A DNA stretch of 64,000 nucleotides from Larix kaempferi (lineage: Eukaryota > Streptophyta > Pinopsida > Pinales > Pinaceae). Within the stretch, counting starts at the first letter, position 1. Each line of letters starts with the position of its first letter. Made by a program: the position numbers and the translations under genes. Location: contig BSBM01001138.1 in the NCBI GenBank assembly GCA_027924585.1, positions 8,542,001 to 8,606,000 on the forward strand, given 5' to 3'. Of the stretch, positions 23,307 through 34,730 are shown piece by piece. The notes below the pieces were generated by a model. The model saw nothing but the letters and a program-made list of their open reading frames with translations, was not told where the DNA came from and made no database searches.

Positions 23307-25859
23307 TTGTGCGTGTGTGTGAGTATTCTCTTTGTATTTCTATTTCTAATATGGAAATTTTGATTTTTGTTAGTAAACTTTCATTAATTAATAATATAAA
23401 AAATAAAAGCACTAAAAGTAATTAACAATATTTTTCTTTAATCTCAAACTTTCTTTCTATATTATGGAAACTAAAATTTGAAAAGCAAATTTTCATTAAT
23501 TAATATAAAGTATAAAAGCGCTAAAAATAATTAACAATCTTTTTTCTTTTTCTCAAACTTTCTTTCTATATTATGGAAGCTAAAATTTGAAAGTTTAAAT
23601 TTTTAAAATCGTATAAATTGTAAGTCTTTGCAATGAGCAACTCCAATATGGTTCATATAGTTTTATGCAAATCATAGTTTGGTTGTCTCCCCTCAACTCA
23701 AGCTCTCATAAACTCAGTAAATAATTGTTGCAGTTTTGCTACAATTTCACATATATTATTTTGAAATCTTTGAATGAGTTTTAGTTATGCAACATTTATT
23801 GTTTATTTTATATTGATATGTTTTGTAGATCAAGTAACAGGTGGAGATTCCAAAATACTTACAACATTTAATATGTTTTTGTTCCATTGGAATGATATAC
23901 TTCTTCAACATTTATAGCATACTTCATGTGATGACAATGTTGTTATTCCTTCATTTGATATTGCAACATGTAAAAGAAAATTGCATGAATTTATTGATAC
24001 ACTTCATTTAGGTTGTGAAGGGTTCTCTATGAAAGATACATGGGAAGTTTTTTATTTGTCAAATGTTTGGATCCCCATGTTTACATCGATTAAAGGAAGT
24101 TATGATCCCCATGCTTATCAACCAGTCTTGTGTCAGGATTGTCCGTCCACCAGTTGATTACAATATGATCTCGGTTCTTAGTATAGGAACCTCATCTTAT
24201 CATATACTTCAGCTCTTGTCCACGTCAAAACATTATTTTCCGAGAGTTGCGGTAGTTGTAGTTGTACCTTGGAATCCCTTTCAATCACTATAAGGGATCA
24301 CCTCGAACTTAGTAGGGAGAGTCATTAGTGCTCCCTAACTAAGATATATCCCCTATGCTGGACGTCAACACATCATTGCATCAGTGGGAAACATAGTTTT
24401 GAAGGTAGCAGTGTTCACATTTGGAAATCATGATAGTAGTTTATTCGGTACAGTGAAGCTCTCAGGAAGATTTACATACCAATTTTAGTCCCCCACCACA
24501 GTGGGTTCATCATGGTCACTAGCAGTTCCACTTCTTCAATATTTCGTAGCAGTTCTGGGGGCATTTAATCTAACATGGATTGAAGACACCTTCAACCATG
24601 TCCCAATAGTATAGTAGAGTCGACACCTTTGTCCTCTCTCATTGTAATCACTTTGACAACATTTTACAAGCATGGGTATGCCTGTCTCGTTTGTATAAAA
24701 ACTATTCTTTATTATAGATCCAACAGTCGTCACCAACAATATTCCCCCATGGGAGAACCTTATTTTGTCCACATATGCTTCGTCCTATAAAACATGAGAT
24801 AAACAACAGAAAACATGATGCATTATTGGCTCTACAGTACCCTCCGAACCTCATACATAAGGAGGCATCGGTTAATGCCTAAAATTCGTACACATGCGAC
24901 ATTTGGGCGATTCATCTAGTAAAGTGTCATCAACATAAATAATGCATCTCACCATAGGCATCCTCAACAATCCAAAACATAGCATGAGTCCATAAATGCC
25001 AAGAAACAGTCAAAACAAGGGGTAGCACGGGCATTACACAATTGACCCGCGCTATAGCGCAATTTACCTAAACAATGCCTGCGCTAGACCTGCGCGACTT
25101 TTCCTTCGATAGTCGTGCTACTGTAAAAACGACGGGACCACTCACGCGCAGTGCCACATTAAAGACTCAATCCTCCCCAAGGATCAGAATTTGGCTCCTC
25201 ACACAGTTGGGGGCATTAATCAACCCCCCTTGTGTACCTTGGAATTAGTTCATGAAGGAAGAGAGTTCACATTTGGATCTAGTTGTTTGATGGCCACCTC
25301 TTGGCCTATAAAAGGAAGCCATTGGAATGCATTTTGTAGAGAGAAATTAGAGCAAGGTTATGTTGTTGGATTTGAGTTGGAGCTTCCTCATAGCCCACCA
25401 TTTCCTACCATTGTGAGCATTCCCAAGCTTGCTTGCCACCTCCCATCAAGGGGCAAGTGTTTCTCTCCATTGTTCTACCATTTAATTAGCATTTAGTTTG
25501 GACAAGAAATGCCCCCTTAAGGGATATTGTTGGCTTCCCTTGAATCCCTCACCTCCTAGGTGTTGTACAACTATTCCATTGGGAAATACAAGAGTGGTTT
25601 AGCATATATTTGGTTTTTGTTGGAGTTAGCATCCTCCCCCCATCTCTCTCATTTTGTTTTTATCAATATTTTCATGTTTGGATGTGAATTGCACTAACAA
25701 TCTTTTGCAGGATTAGTTGGATGAATACCAAACCACATCAAAATGGGCTCCAAGGAAGGACTGAGGCCTTCTAGCAACCTACAAGGATTATCCCCTCACC
25801 AAGTGGAAGAGTGCACTTCTGCAATTTTTTTCATAACACACGCCCTCTAGGAAAGGCAT
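23307..25859. other. Non-coding interval with a short tandem duplication and a possible LTR fragment
   Basis: At about 23440-23600 an AACTTTCTTTCTATATTATGG block is repeated with a ~116-bp period. From 24060 to 24960 I find no recognisable gene; one frame (24063-24293) has no family features. Around 25025-25160 there is a GC-rich run with GCGC repeats. The stretch to 25859 looks like retroelement debris. At the right edge (about 25800-25859) a few bases may continue the LINE of the duplicated block. Confidence 0.5.
25306..25314 (+). promoter_or_regulatory. TATA-box-like site in a possible LTR fragment
   Basis: CTATAAAAG lies ~30 bp before a CATTTTGTAGAGAGAAA stretch, the layout of an LTR promoter and start site. 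About 270 bp upstream, GGGCATTACA at 25028-25037 resembles an LTR terminus. No paired LTR or target duplication was found, so the element type is open. A 101-codon frame across it (25191-25496) has no recognisable features. Confidence 0.3.
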
Positions 25860-26121
25860 CATACCAATGACCCTTGACAAGTTTATCAAAATCCTCTTCC
25901 TCTGACCAAACCTTGAAGAATTTGAAAGGTAATCTTGGAAAATGATAGCTACGTTCCAACCTCAGAACAATCGGTCAGTGGTGAGATATAGACGCCTTTT
26001 AAACCCAAGAATGACAAGATTCCAGTAAGTCATGAAGATCCTCCATAATAAGAAAACAATTGTCTTTTTGAAACCACAGCTTCCTCCGATCGACCATTAC
26101 ACCAAGTTGGAATGAGAGGAA

Positions 26122-26418
26122 CTAGTTCAACATCAACCAATCTGTGATCAACAATAAATTTTGAAACCATAGACACAAGGGATCAATTCTACCCGACAAA
26201 CCCCAAGTATGATGTACAAAAGATGTGAAGTTTAAATCCCCCACCAATATAAGCGAGGAGCCATCCAAGATACCACTACAATGCACATCACCCAAAAACT
26301 CCTTTCTGTCAGTATAAGGACCATAGTAGTTAAAAATATTAATAGGAAGGTCCAAAACCCCCGAATGGCCAACTAATAAAATACCCCCCTCAACTCGAAA
26401 GGGTTTGAACTTGAACAT
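26122..26418 (-). pseudogene. LINE endonuclease fragment, copy A
   Basis: Reads GGILLVGHSGVLDLPINIFNYYGPYTDRKEF, SLILVGDLNFT, then a diverged C-terminal segment. The NYYGPY and GDLNFT blocks are the same family signatures as in the LINE at 22848-23285. The N-terminal catalytic part is not legible. Confidence 0.8.
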
Positions 26419-26788
26419 CAGGGGATTCTAATCCAACAAAAGACCACTTGAAAGACCTGCTACATCTACTAAACAACAATCTCAATCTGAGGAAAGGCGC
26501 AAAAGAAACTCTCTCGCATTGGAACTTGCAACCATTGTTTCTTGGAACAACAAAATATCTAGAGAAATCACCTAAAGAAGTCTTCTGAGGGCAATAAATT
26601 TAGGTTTTCCCCACACCCCATGCACATTAAGAGAAAAAATGATCATTGAGGGACCTCCTTTGCAGTTGACTCTGCTCTAAGAGGCCCAAAAATTTCAGAC
26701 AAAAAAACTTTAGAATCCATAACGCCAGAGGAGTTCAAAATCCCAACATCATTTAGGCAAGAAGTTTCCCCCGTCGATGCTCTAGCCA

Positions 26789-28100
26789 TTAATTTTTCCC
26801 TCTTCCCTCGTCCTTCTTCCTGATGGTTACGTTAGGATTAAACGGAGTTGAGGACTCAACAACCAATGAATCCTTTGAAAATACTACAAGTGGTTCTTGG
26901 ACAAAACCACCCCTCACTATTGTTGAATTATTGCCAGGAGATGACTCCAAGGAATCAAAAGGAAAGGCATTTTCCAAAACCAAAGACTCGAGGGCCAACA
27001 CTTATTCTCTAAGGACCCGTGAATCTGATTCCTGCATCTGATTGTCACTAACGGAAACTGGAATTTCTGACACCACCTCACCATCCAAGACCCCCAAAGG
27101 TGGAGTTGAGGACCCTGTGAGACTCGTAACCTTTGTAGATATACCCAAAATAGTCTGAGAGGGAGAAAACTCCCAAGACTCCGAACCATCCTGACAAGCA
27201 ACATCCACCTCAACAATCTTAAACAAATCAGGCTCCAAGAGAGATTCAAATAAATCCAGAAAGAGAGCATGTAACTTGAAAGAAAAAGAAGCCTCCGTCC
27301 GTGGGAGAGTATGTGAAGGAACCCCCACTCTGGAAGTCCCCACCAACTGTTGATTCACCTTTTTAGGTGGAATATCCCGCAAGTTTGGGCCATTCGTACC
27401 ACCCCTCTCCACCAACTTTGAAGCATGACAATTAAACTTCAGATGCCAAACTTCCCCGCATAAATGGCACTGGAAAGGCGTTCACCAGTAATCCAGCGGC
27501 TGGCTGAAAATTTCGTCCCACCAATGTATATTAATGTTATTTGGAAGTCCTAGTGCAACATCCACCTCCGTAAGGACCCATGTCGTTCGCTTATCCTCAT
27601 AGAAAAGAGATTTATCATCAAAGAAAATAAATCGTCCAACATTATTTACTATGGCCTAAAAGATGTCCCGTGACCACAACTCCAAAGGAAAACCCTTAAG
27701 CAACATCCAATAACGCGTCCTCTGAAAAATATATGTTAAAGGATTAAAGTTTGTATGCCACTTTTTGAGATATAGACACCCTTTACCAACCACCCAGGGC
27801 TTTGAAAGTATATAAGAAGCATGCTCTGTGTCAACAAAGTGGAAAACTATCCAATTATTAACCTACATGGGGACGTGAGGGCAATAGTTTAGGAGAGGTT
27901 TCCAATGGTTAGAGACCCACGACATCACAGAGTTGCGACTAAGATTACCAAAACATTCTTTCCCAACCAGTTCCCTAGTCAACAAACTAATAACTCTATC
28001 AACCTGTACAACCTTCCCCAAAGTCATGTTTAAAACACCTGACCTAAGCTTCAGGGATTTGAGGGAAAAATGGTTACGAGTCGTTCACCACAACTACGAG
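26789..28100 (-). pseudogene. LINE ORF1 (DUF4283-like domain and zinc knuckle), copy A
   Basis: The 5' half reads like the DUF4283 RNA-binding domain common to plant LINE ORF1 proteins (blocks such as WIVFHFVDTEHASCIL and WMLLKGFPLELWSRDIF). It is followed by an intact CX2CX4HX4C knuckle at 27428-27469 (CHLCGEVWHLKFNC). The C-terminal part (27415-26789) is a low-complexity, Ser/Pro/Val-rich tail typical of such proteins. Stops and frame changes break it. The protein would bind LINE RNA. Confidence 0.72.
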
Positions 28101-28619
28101 AGAGACCCCCCATAGTGAGGTAAAGACACCGGAACATGAATCACTAGGTTGTCTGACCCATCAGAATCCTCACTCGTTCAGACAATAATTTTTCGGTGCA
28201 CAGTAAAGAGGGTCAAAGGAACCCTAAAAAACCTCACACTATTCCCTAGCGGGACCTCTGACCCCTTCGACCACAAACCATTTAAAACTATCATACTACT
28301 TTAACCACTAACTCTTCATAGGTAAACAAGGGCAGGACGAAAAAAAAATAAAAAAACGACCCTAGGACCTGCCACACTTAATAAAAGGCACATAAACTCG
28401 AGTGCAAAAATGACTGGTAAAAGGCTTACCCAACGGTGACAGGAAAACTTACCACCGAAACCGTTCCATTGATACCGATATCCAAAATCTATCAGATACA
28501 AACCCTAACACCGCCATCGCTAGCCCTCACAAGCTTCATCAGAGACCCAAAGCCCATTCAAATCTCGTGCTCTACTATAACATTGTAAGAGGCTTATTGT
28601 AACAATGCTTCAATTTTAT

Positions 28620-30640
28620 TCTTGACCTCTTAAGTGACGGATGGTTGATCATTTGAGAGTATTTAAGTAGAGTGGGAGAAAAAAATGCCTATAGTGCAAT
28701 CGTGTGACTTTTCAAATAATATAATATTTCAACATTAATCTATATAAAAAAAGACATATTATATAACTTAAATTAAATATATAGTTCTATACTCAATGCC
28801 TTGGAGAAAAATTGTTTACGGTATAATGACGTGATTATTAGGTAGGACAATATCTCAACATTAACCTATGTAAGAAAAGGACTCATAACCACGTGCCTAA
28901 CACATTAACGGAGTCAAATTCGAAACACTATATAACTTGAATAAAAGAAGATGCATATAAAAATTTAATGGCCATCCTCTTGCTTAAGTTTTCATGATAG
29001 CTCATGTCCATTTAGGACTTCAATATTTCTTTCCATGTGTGTGAATTGTGTTTATGTGTGGTATGGGTCAACTATACTCAAATATGAATAAGATGTGATA
29101 AATATAATATGAGCTAATGGTTTTCTAAGTAAGATAAATTAACTTAACTTATTTAAAGAAAAACTTATACCCACACATATTTAGAATCAAATTCATAACA
29201 TTATATACTTTAAATAAAATAAGATGCATATAAATCTAGTAGTTATCCTCTTGATTAAGTTTTCACAATGGTTAATGTGCATTTGTGGTTTCAATATTTC
29301 TTCCACACATATTTAGAATCAAATTCATAACTTATATACTTTAAATAAAATAAGATGCATATAAATCTAGTAGTTATCCTCTTGATTAAGTTTTCACAAT
29401 GGTTAATGTGCATTTGTGGTTTCAATATTTCTTCTTTTTGTGTGTGAATTGTGTCTATGTATGTATCATGGACTAATTAACATGGCTTCACTATTAAGAA
29501 ATATGAATCTGATGTGATAAATAACATACGAGCTAAATAATGTGACTTTATAGATAAAACAATATCTCAACATCAACACTTTTAAGAAAATGGCTCATAA
29601 CTACATGTCATTGACACTTTTAAGAAAATGGCTCATAACTACCTGTCATAACACATTATTAGAGTCAAACTTAGGAACACTATATAACTTAGATAAAATA
29701 ATATGAATATAAATAACTTAGATAAAAGAATATGAATATAAATATAATGATTCATGTGCATTTATGGGTTTAATATTTCTTTTTAATTTATGTGAATTTT
29801 GTCTGTGTAGAGGTCATGGACTATTATAGGGTCAATGATGAAGAAATATGAATAGGATGTGATAAATATAAATATACAAACTAAATAAAGTGACTTTCTA
29901 GGTAAATCAATATTTCAATAACCCATTTAAAACAAAGATTCATAACCACAAGTTATAAGACATTGTTAGAGTCAAATTCATAAAACTATATAATTTAGAT
30001 AAAATAAGATGTACATAAACCTAGTGGTTATCCTCTTGATCAAGTTTTCACAATAGTTCATATACATTTGTGGCTTCAATATTTCTTCATGATGTATGTG
30101 AATTATGGGGTAATTAACATGGCCATCGATGACAAAATATGAATAGAATGTAATAAATACAATGTAACTTTTTAGATAAGACAATATCCAACATTAACCC
30201 TTTTAATAGAATAGTTCATAACTACATGTTTTAACACATTATTAGAGTCAAACTTAGAACACTATATAACTTAGATGAAAGAATATGAATATGAATATAA
30301 ATATAAATATAAATATAAATATAATGGTTCATATGTATTTGTGGCTTCAATATTTCTTCTTGAAGTATGTGAATTGTGTCTATGTGTGGGTCGTGGGCTA
30401 TTTGATACAGAGTAAATGATGGTGAAATATGAATAGGATGTGATAAATACAATACGAACTAAATAATGTGATTTTTCTAAGTAAGATTTACTATCTCAAC
30501 ATTAACCCATTTAAAAAAATGCTCATAACCACATGTTCTAACACATTGTTAGAGTCAAATTCATAACATTATATACTTTAGATAAACTAAGGTGCATATA
30601 AATCTAGTGGTTATTCTCTTGCGCAAGTTTTCACGATCGT
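28620..30640 (+). repeat. ~300-bp satellite array, copy A
   Basis: A loosely conserved unit recurs: ACAATATCTCAACATTAACCC, GCTCATAACCACATG, ACACATT.TTAGAGTCAAA, ATATAACTTAGATAAAATA, CTCTTG.TTAAGTTTTCACAAT, GTGCATTTGTGGCTTCAATA, GTGTGAATTGTGTCTATG, AAATATGAATAGGATGTG. Starts are near 28847, 29140, 29561, 29908, 30186 and 30491. No coding potential; small frames at 29978-30184 and 30231-30452 reflect the repeat. Confidence 0.85.
29171..29434 (+). repeat. 132-bp extra duplication in copy A satellite
   Basis: A CCACACATATTTAGAATCAA start and the following ~130 bp occur at 29171 and again at 29303. Copy B has only one of them (about 38040-38172), so this duplication arose in copy A after the block was duplicated, or was lost from copy B. 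Confidence 0.85.
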
Positions 30641-32958
30641 TGTAACGCCCCATATCTTGACAATCGATAATTAAAAACTCTAATGTGATTTAGCTTACCA
30701 TTTTATTTGCTTAATATATGTTGACTAGGATAGATTGATTAAGACTATTGTTATATGGACATGTGGACTCCCTTGAGGTGTGTATGGTAAGTGGAATTTA
30801 CTATTGAATTCATTAATGGAAATGAATATGTTACTTCATATTGAACATGCAAATGAATATGTTACTTCATATTGAACATGCAAATTTAATATAGAATACC
30901 CATGTGTAGAATGTTAATTTAGTTGTTGCAAAAAGAACTTACACGATTATTTGTAAAATGTCGTATTAGTGATATGGCTTGGCACTTGAAAGAGTTGGGT
31001 ATGGCTATATATATGTTTCATGTTAATGATGAACTATTCCACATGTTGATTGGCTATGAGATAGGCGGATTCCTATATTTACAAAGGGCACGAGATGTTT
31101 TGAACATCATGAGTATAATGATGTTATATCAAATTCCATGCTATTTAATTGTGAATTCCAATATTTCTATGATGTGTGGGTGAGTGTGAGTTTTGACAGG
31201 CATTGAGACTTGCCCAAAGTGGTTTTTCAATGACGGGACCCCTTAGATCAGTGATGGCATAGTATGGTTGGTGTAGGGCATTGACCCTAGTACTATTAGG
31301 AGGGGTGGAGGCATTTCCCACCATCGAACCTCCGAAACCCAGAGTTGTGGGAGGGCTGTGCTGAGCATGGTCCCGTGGATGTGTGATGACGACTAGTGGG
31401 TGCCTGCTGGGGAAGCTTGGTCGATGTGGCCGATCGACAATTCCACTTACGGGTTATATACATGGTCATACGTGTAGTCGAGATTCCATGGTATATTCTA
31501 GCAGAGGACGGGATGGTGAGGTCAGGAGATGGAAGTAGTGGTGATTAGGGGGTTGGAGTACTGATGGGATGGATGGGACCAATGATGGATTGGATGGTGT
31601 TCTTGATTTTTATTAACTATCGTGATTATATGCTGGATTTCATCACTATGTTTATTTAATTAAATGTCTTATTGCTTCTGTATGAATGATGAATGATGCA
31701 TTGTTTAATTGTTCTTCTATGTGTTGTTTGTGATCATGTAAAAATTATCTATTAGGAGCATTAAATGTGATTATTAGTACCCACGCTTACGACGTGTGCA
31801 CTGGCCATGCATACGCCAATTCGTGAGTACAATACTATGATTGGTCGATCGATGAATAAATTAATATGGTTATATTAGCTAATAGTATATTGGTTGATGA
31901 ATTGTTGAAAGTATTACTTGTGTGTTGAAAGTATGAGTTGTTGACTTGTCAAATATGTTTTAGATTTACATAAATTGAGTGTATTATTGAATTACATATA
32001 TAATTATATACATTTAATATAAATTATGTCATGGTATAATATAGTATATGAAAATATCTTATTTGACCTATGAATGAAAGGATAATATAAATAAATGGAT
32101 AGATAGGATTTGCACAAATTTTTAGAAAAGAGTTGTCATAGTTGCATTAAGAAGGGAGAATGACAAGTAAGACTTTGCAACCATGTTTATTAATATTTTA
32201 ATTATTTAAATCAAATTGCTATATTTTTCTAGAAAATGAATTTATTGATTGTTGACTATTATTTTTGGAATTTATTGATGGATGAGGAGGATGATGAGGA
32301 GTTTTTATATAAATAGGAGACTTGAGATTGGAAGAGGGGAGTCTTTTTCCCTTGAAGGATATTTTGGTAAGAATTTTGATAGGAAGAGGTATTTTGGATA
32401 ATTTGGGGTATGAGAAGTTTGGAAGAGTTGGAAGAGTTTGAGAACTCTTGGAAGATTTGATACATAGCCTACTAGTGCATCACTGTTCTGTTCTTTGGGG
32501 GTCTCGGGCACGGAGGGCCAGGAGGCCATTTGGATGGGACTGTTCAATGGCTTCCTGGGGCTAGGGAGCTGGCTAGGCCCTTAGTTGGCTGGGAGGTAAA
32601 ACCGTGGTCCCGCTTTTGGGCAATGAAGATGGAAGCAACTCGAGTGGAAGAGGGAAGCTTGCTCAGTTTGGACTCCGTCACCATTTTTATAACGAGGTAT
32701 TTTTCTTGTGATTTTAAATTGTTTATATGTTGTTGTAAAATTATCATATGATGCTATTGCTACATGATTTATGACACTAATTTATGTTGTGTGAATCACC
32801 AATGAAGTTTTAAAAAAATTCTAAGTTATTTGATGCTATTGCAAAATGCTTATATTTTGCTTATATGTTGTTATGGTTACACTTTGATTATTTGTTGTTT
32901 AGTCACAAAATCTATGTTTAATTACATTAAAATTTATAATGCCAATGAAGGCATTACA
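30641..32958 (+). repeat. Left LTR in copy A (2318 bp)
   Basis: Begins TGTAACGCCCC after ATCGT (30636-30640) and ends GGCATTACA, followed two bases later by a tRNA-Met primer site. It has a TATA-like TTTTATATAAATAGG near 32303-32317, a plausible promoter. The frame at 30923-31183 recurs in every LTR of the family and is LTR sequence, not a gene. Confidence 0.93.
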
Positions 32959-32960
32959 TA

Positions 32961-32974
32961 TGGTATCAGAGCCC
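32961..32974 (+). promoter_or_regulatory. Primer binding site after the copy A LTR
   Basis: TGGTATCAGAGCCC, complementary to the 3' end of initiator tRNA-Met, two bases after the LTR end. Confidence 0.9.
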
Positions 32975-34502
32975 TTGGTTCAAAAACTGGAACTTGAAGG
33001 GCTTGCATCAACTTGAAAAGGAATAAACGTAAAATACGAATTTCCATTGTAAATGAAGACGTAAATTTAAATTGTTTTTGGGTATGTTAATATTTACCGG
33101 TTCTAAGTGCTCTTAAGACTAGAATTTTTAGTTTTATGCAAATAGAGAATAAATATTTATGGATTCTCACTACTAAGTCCCTAAAACCGTTTGGTATATT
33201 CTCCATTATGAGGTAAGAGTTGGAACTGAATAACAGAGTTACTTGTGTTTGAAATGTTGACGGGTTTTTGATACCGATGAGCTTATAAAACCTCTGTTTA
33301 TATGGTGACACAAAAAAACTCCTTACGGGTTCTGTAGACGAAGTACTTAAACTTTTGGTTATATGTATTTGTGAAGTCTGAATATACCCACAAACATATA
33401 CAACAACATTCTTCACTCTTCACGGTGAAATCAGAGAGTTGGGTCAGACCGACAAGGTTTATGTGTGTAATATTTAAAGATTCTCAATACTGATAAACAT
33501 GAGTTTCCTACGTGAAGTAGTGGAAATCTTCAATAAAACAGAACCTCATGTTCTGCAATAGTCTTCAATGATTGCTCTCTAATACCAATAAAATTTTGTT
33601 GCAGTAAGAGTAGATGGAATGGATGTTTTGAATTTCTATGAGTCTTCTAATCTCATCATTGCTATTGCCAGTAGCTTCATCACCAACCCCCTAATGGCGG
33701 TGGTAAAAGAAAAAAAAATGCCTTTCAAAGAGGAATGTAGTGGCAAATAGAGTTCTTGTTTTTGCAGGCTAGTGGATCTCTTGTGGAGGTGGTCTTAGTT
33801 GAATTACCAATCTGTCATGTAGATAGATTGCGTGGGTTGGATTAAGACGCACGACCTACAACATACTGAAATTTTTCAAGCAATATGTTTATATGATACC
33901 ACCCAGTAGCAAACCAAAAAAAAAATGGAAACCATATATGTACTAAATAGAATGCCCCACCAATGCTCCACCTACAAGCAACCCACCATACTGAATTCCA
34001 AAATAGAAGTGAGGCGTTGCATGGATATGAAACACTCATGGATGGGGGATGGAACTATGAAGTTTCAAACCTGTACATTGATGTTGTATCATAAATGTGA
34101 GAACATGGATTCTTCACGTAAAATTCATCATTAAATGGTCGCCTCATTGCGTAAGGACTTAACCTAAATCCTTTGGCGTGTGAAAGGATTTTCACAATTC
34201 TGTAATGAATGCCAATTAATATACTAGGTATTACAGCTGCATAATATCAGAGGGTAAGTAGAATAGGCTATTAGGTGTCTATTCAAAGGATGGGCACTCA
34301 ACCCTACCTACATGACAGGTTGAGAGGTATCTTCAAGTCTATGTCTAAATTCTCCAGCCTTTTCTGCCGTCAATCTAATTAATTAAATAATATAAAAACA
34401 AAAATATGATATTCACTAGTTAAGAGCTCACCCATGGTCACAGTAGCCATAGATGCGATTTAAATTAATGGAGTTGTATGGAAAGCAATTAGATTGTCAA
34501 AG

Positions 34503-34567
<65 letters not shown>

Positions 34568-34730
34568 TATATACGGTACAGAAGTTTGGTGAGATAGCGT
34601 AAAAAGACGAATTGAACTAAACTGTCATTCAATGCCTTAAGTCATTCAAGATTTTGGGACACTTAGACTATCAAAACGATTCGCAAAATCAATTTCTTTG
34701 CACTACAACTGCGGTACCAAGATCATATCC
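32975..34730 (+). mobile_element. LTR element leader/interior, copy A, truncated
   Basis: Untranslated-leader-like sequence with no gag frame. A 109-codon minus frame (33087-33416) and a 69-codon plus frame (33925-34134) are also open in copy B but show no family features; the latter begins with YVLNRMPHQC, faintly like the copia integrase 'YxxNRxP' block, not enough to call. A microsatellite of TA and CTATAT units lies at 34507-34573. The interior stops at the duplication junction. Confidence 0.65.

Larger units (their letters stand above)
25860..28600 (-). mobile_element. LINE fragment in copy A: ORF1 plus endonuclease start
   Basis: Minus-strand element reading from a 5' region near 28600 through ORF1 (about 28100-26790) to an endonuclease fragment (26418-26122). 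Further low-quality homology (FKVWSEEEDFDKL-like) reaches 25860 and perhaps slightly beyond. RT and RNase H are missing, so it complements in extent, but is not the same copy as, the LINE at 19201-23299. ORF1 and endonuclease are broken by stops. Confidence 0.82.
25860..34730. repeat. Tandem segmental duplication, copy A (8871 bp)
   Basis: Bases 25860-34730 are repeated in the same order and orientation at 34731-43406, differing by scattered substitutions (roughly 1-2% by eye) and a few indels. Contents, left to right: LINE fragment (minus), ~300-bp satellite, LTR 30641-32958, primer site and leader of that LTR element. All three breakpoints share CAT: GG-CAT-CATACC at the left end, ATCC-CAT-ACC at the junction, ATCC-CAT-TTGG at the right end. 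Confidence 0.95.

Noticed and set aside
25191-25496. 101-codon frame near a TATA box as a host gene
   Set aside because: No recognisable domain, no introns or homologues visible, and surrounded by retroelement-like sequence.
26823-27041. Plus-strand frames across the LINE ORF1 tail (also 35694-35912)
   Set aside because: Antisense shadows of the low-complexity LINE ORF1 tail, duplicated with the block.
30923-31183. 86-codon frame with CRISDMAWHLKELG, repeated near 39649 and 58993
   Set aside because: It lies within an LTR at the same place in every copy and is interrupted in the right LTR; LTR sequence rather than a gene.
33925-34134. Frame beginning with YVLNRMPHQC as a copia integrase remnant
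   Set aside because: Only a few residues match and the rest has no copia features; not enough to call.
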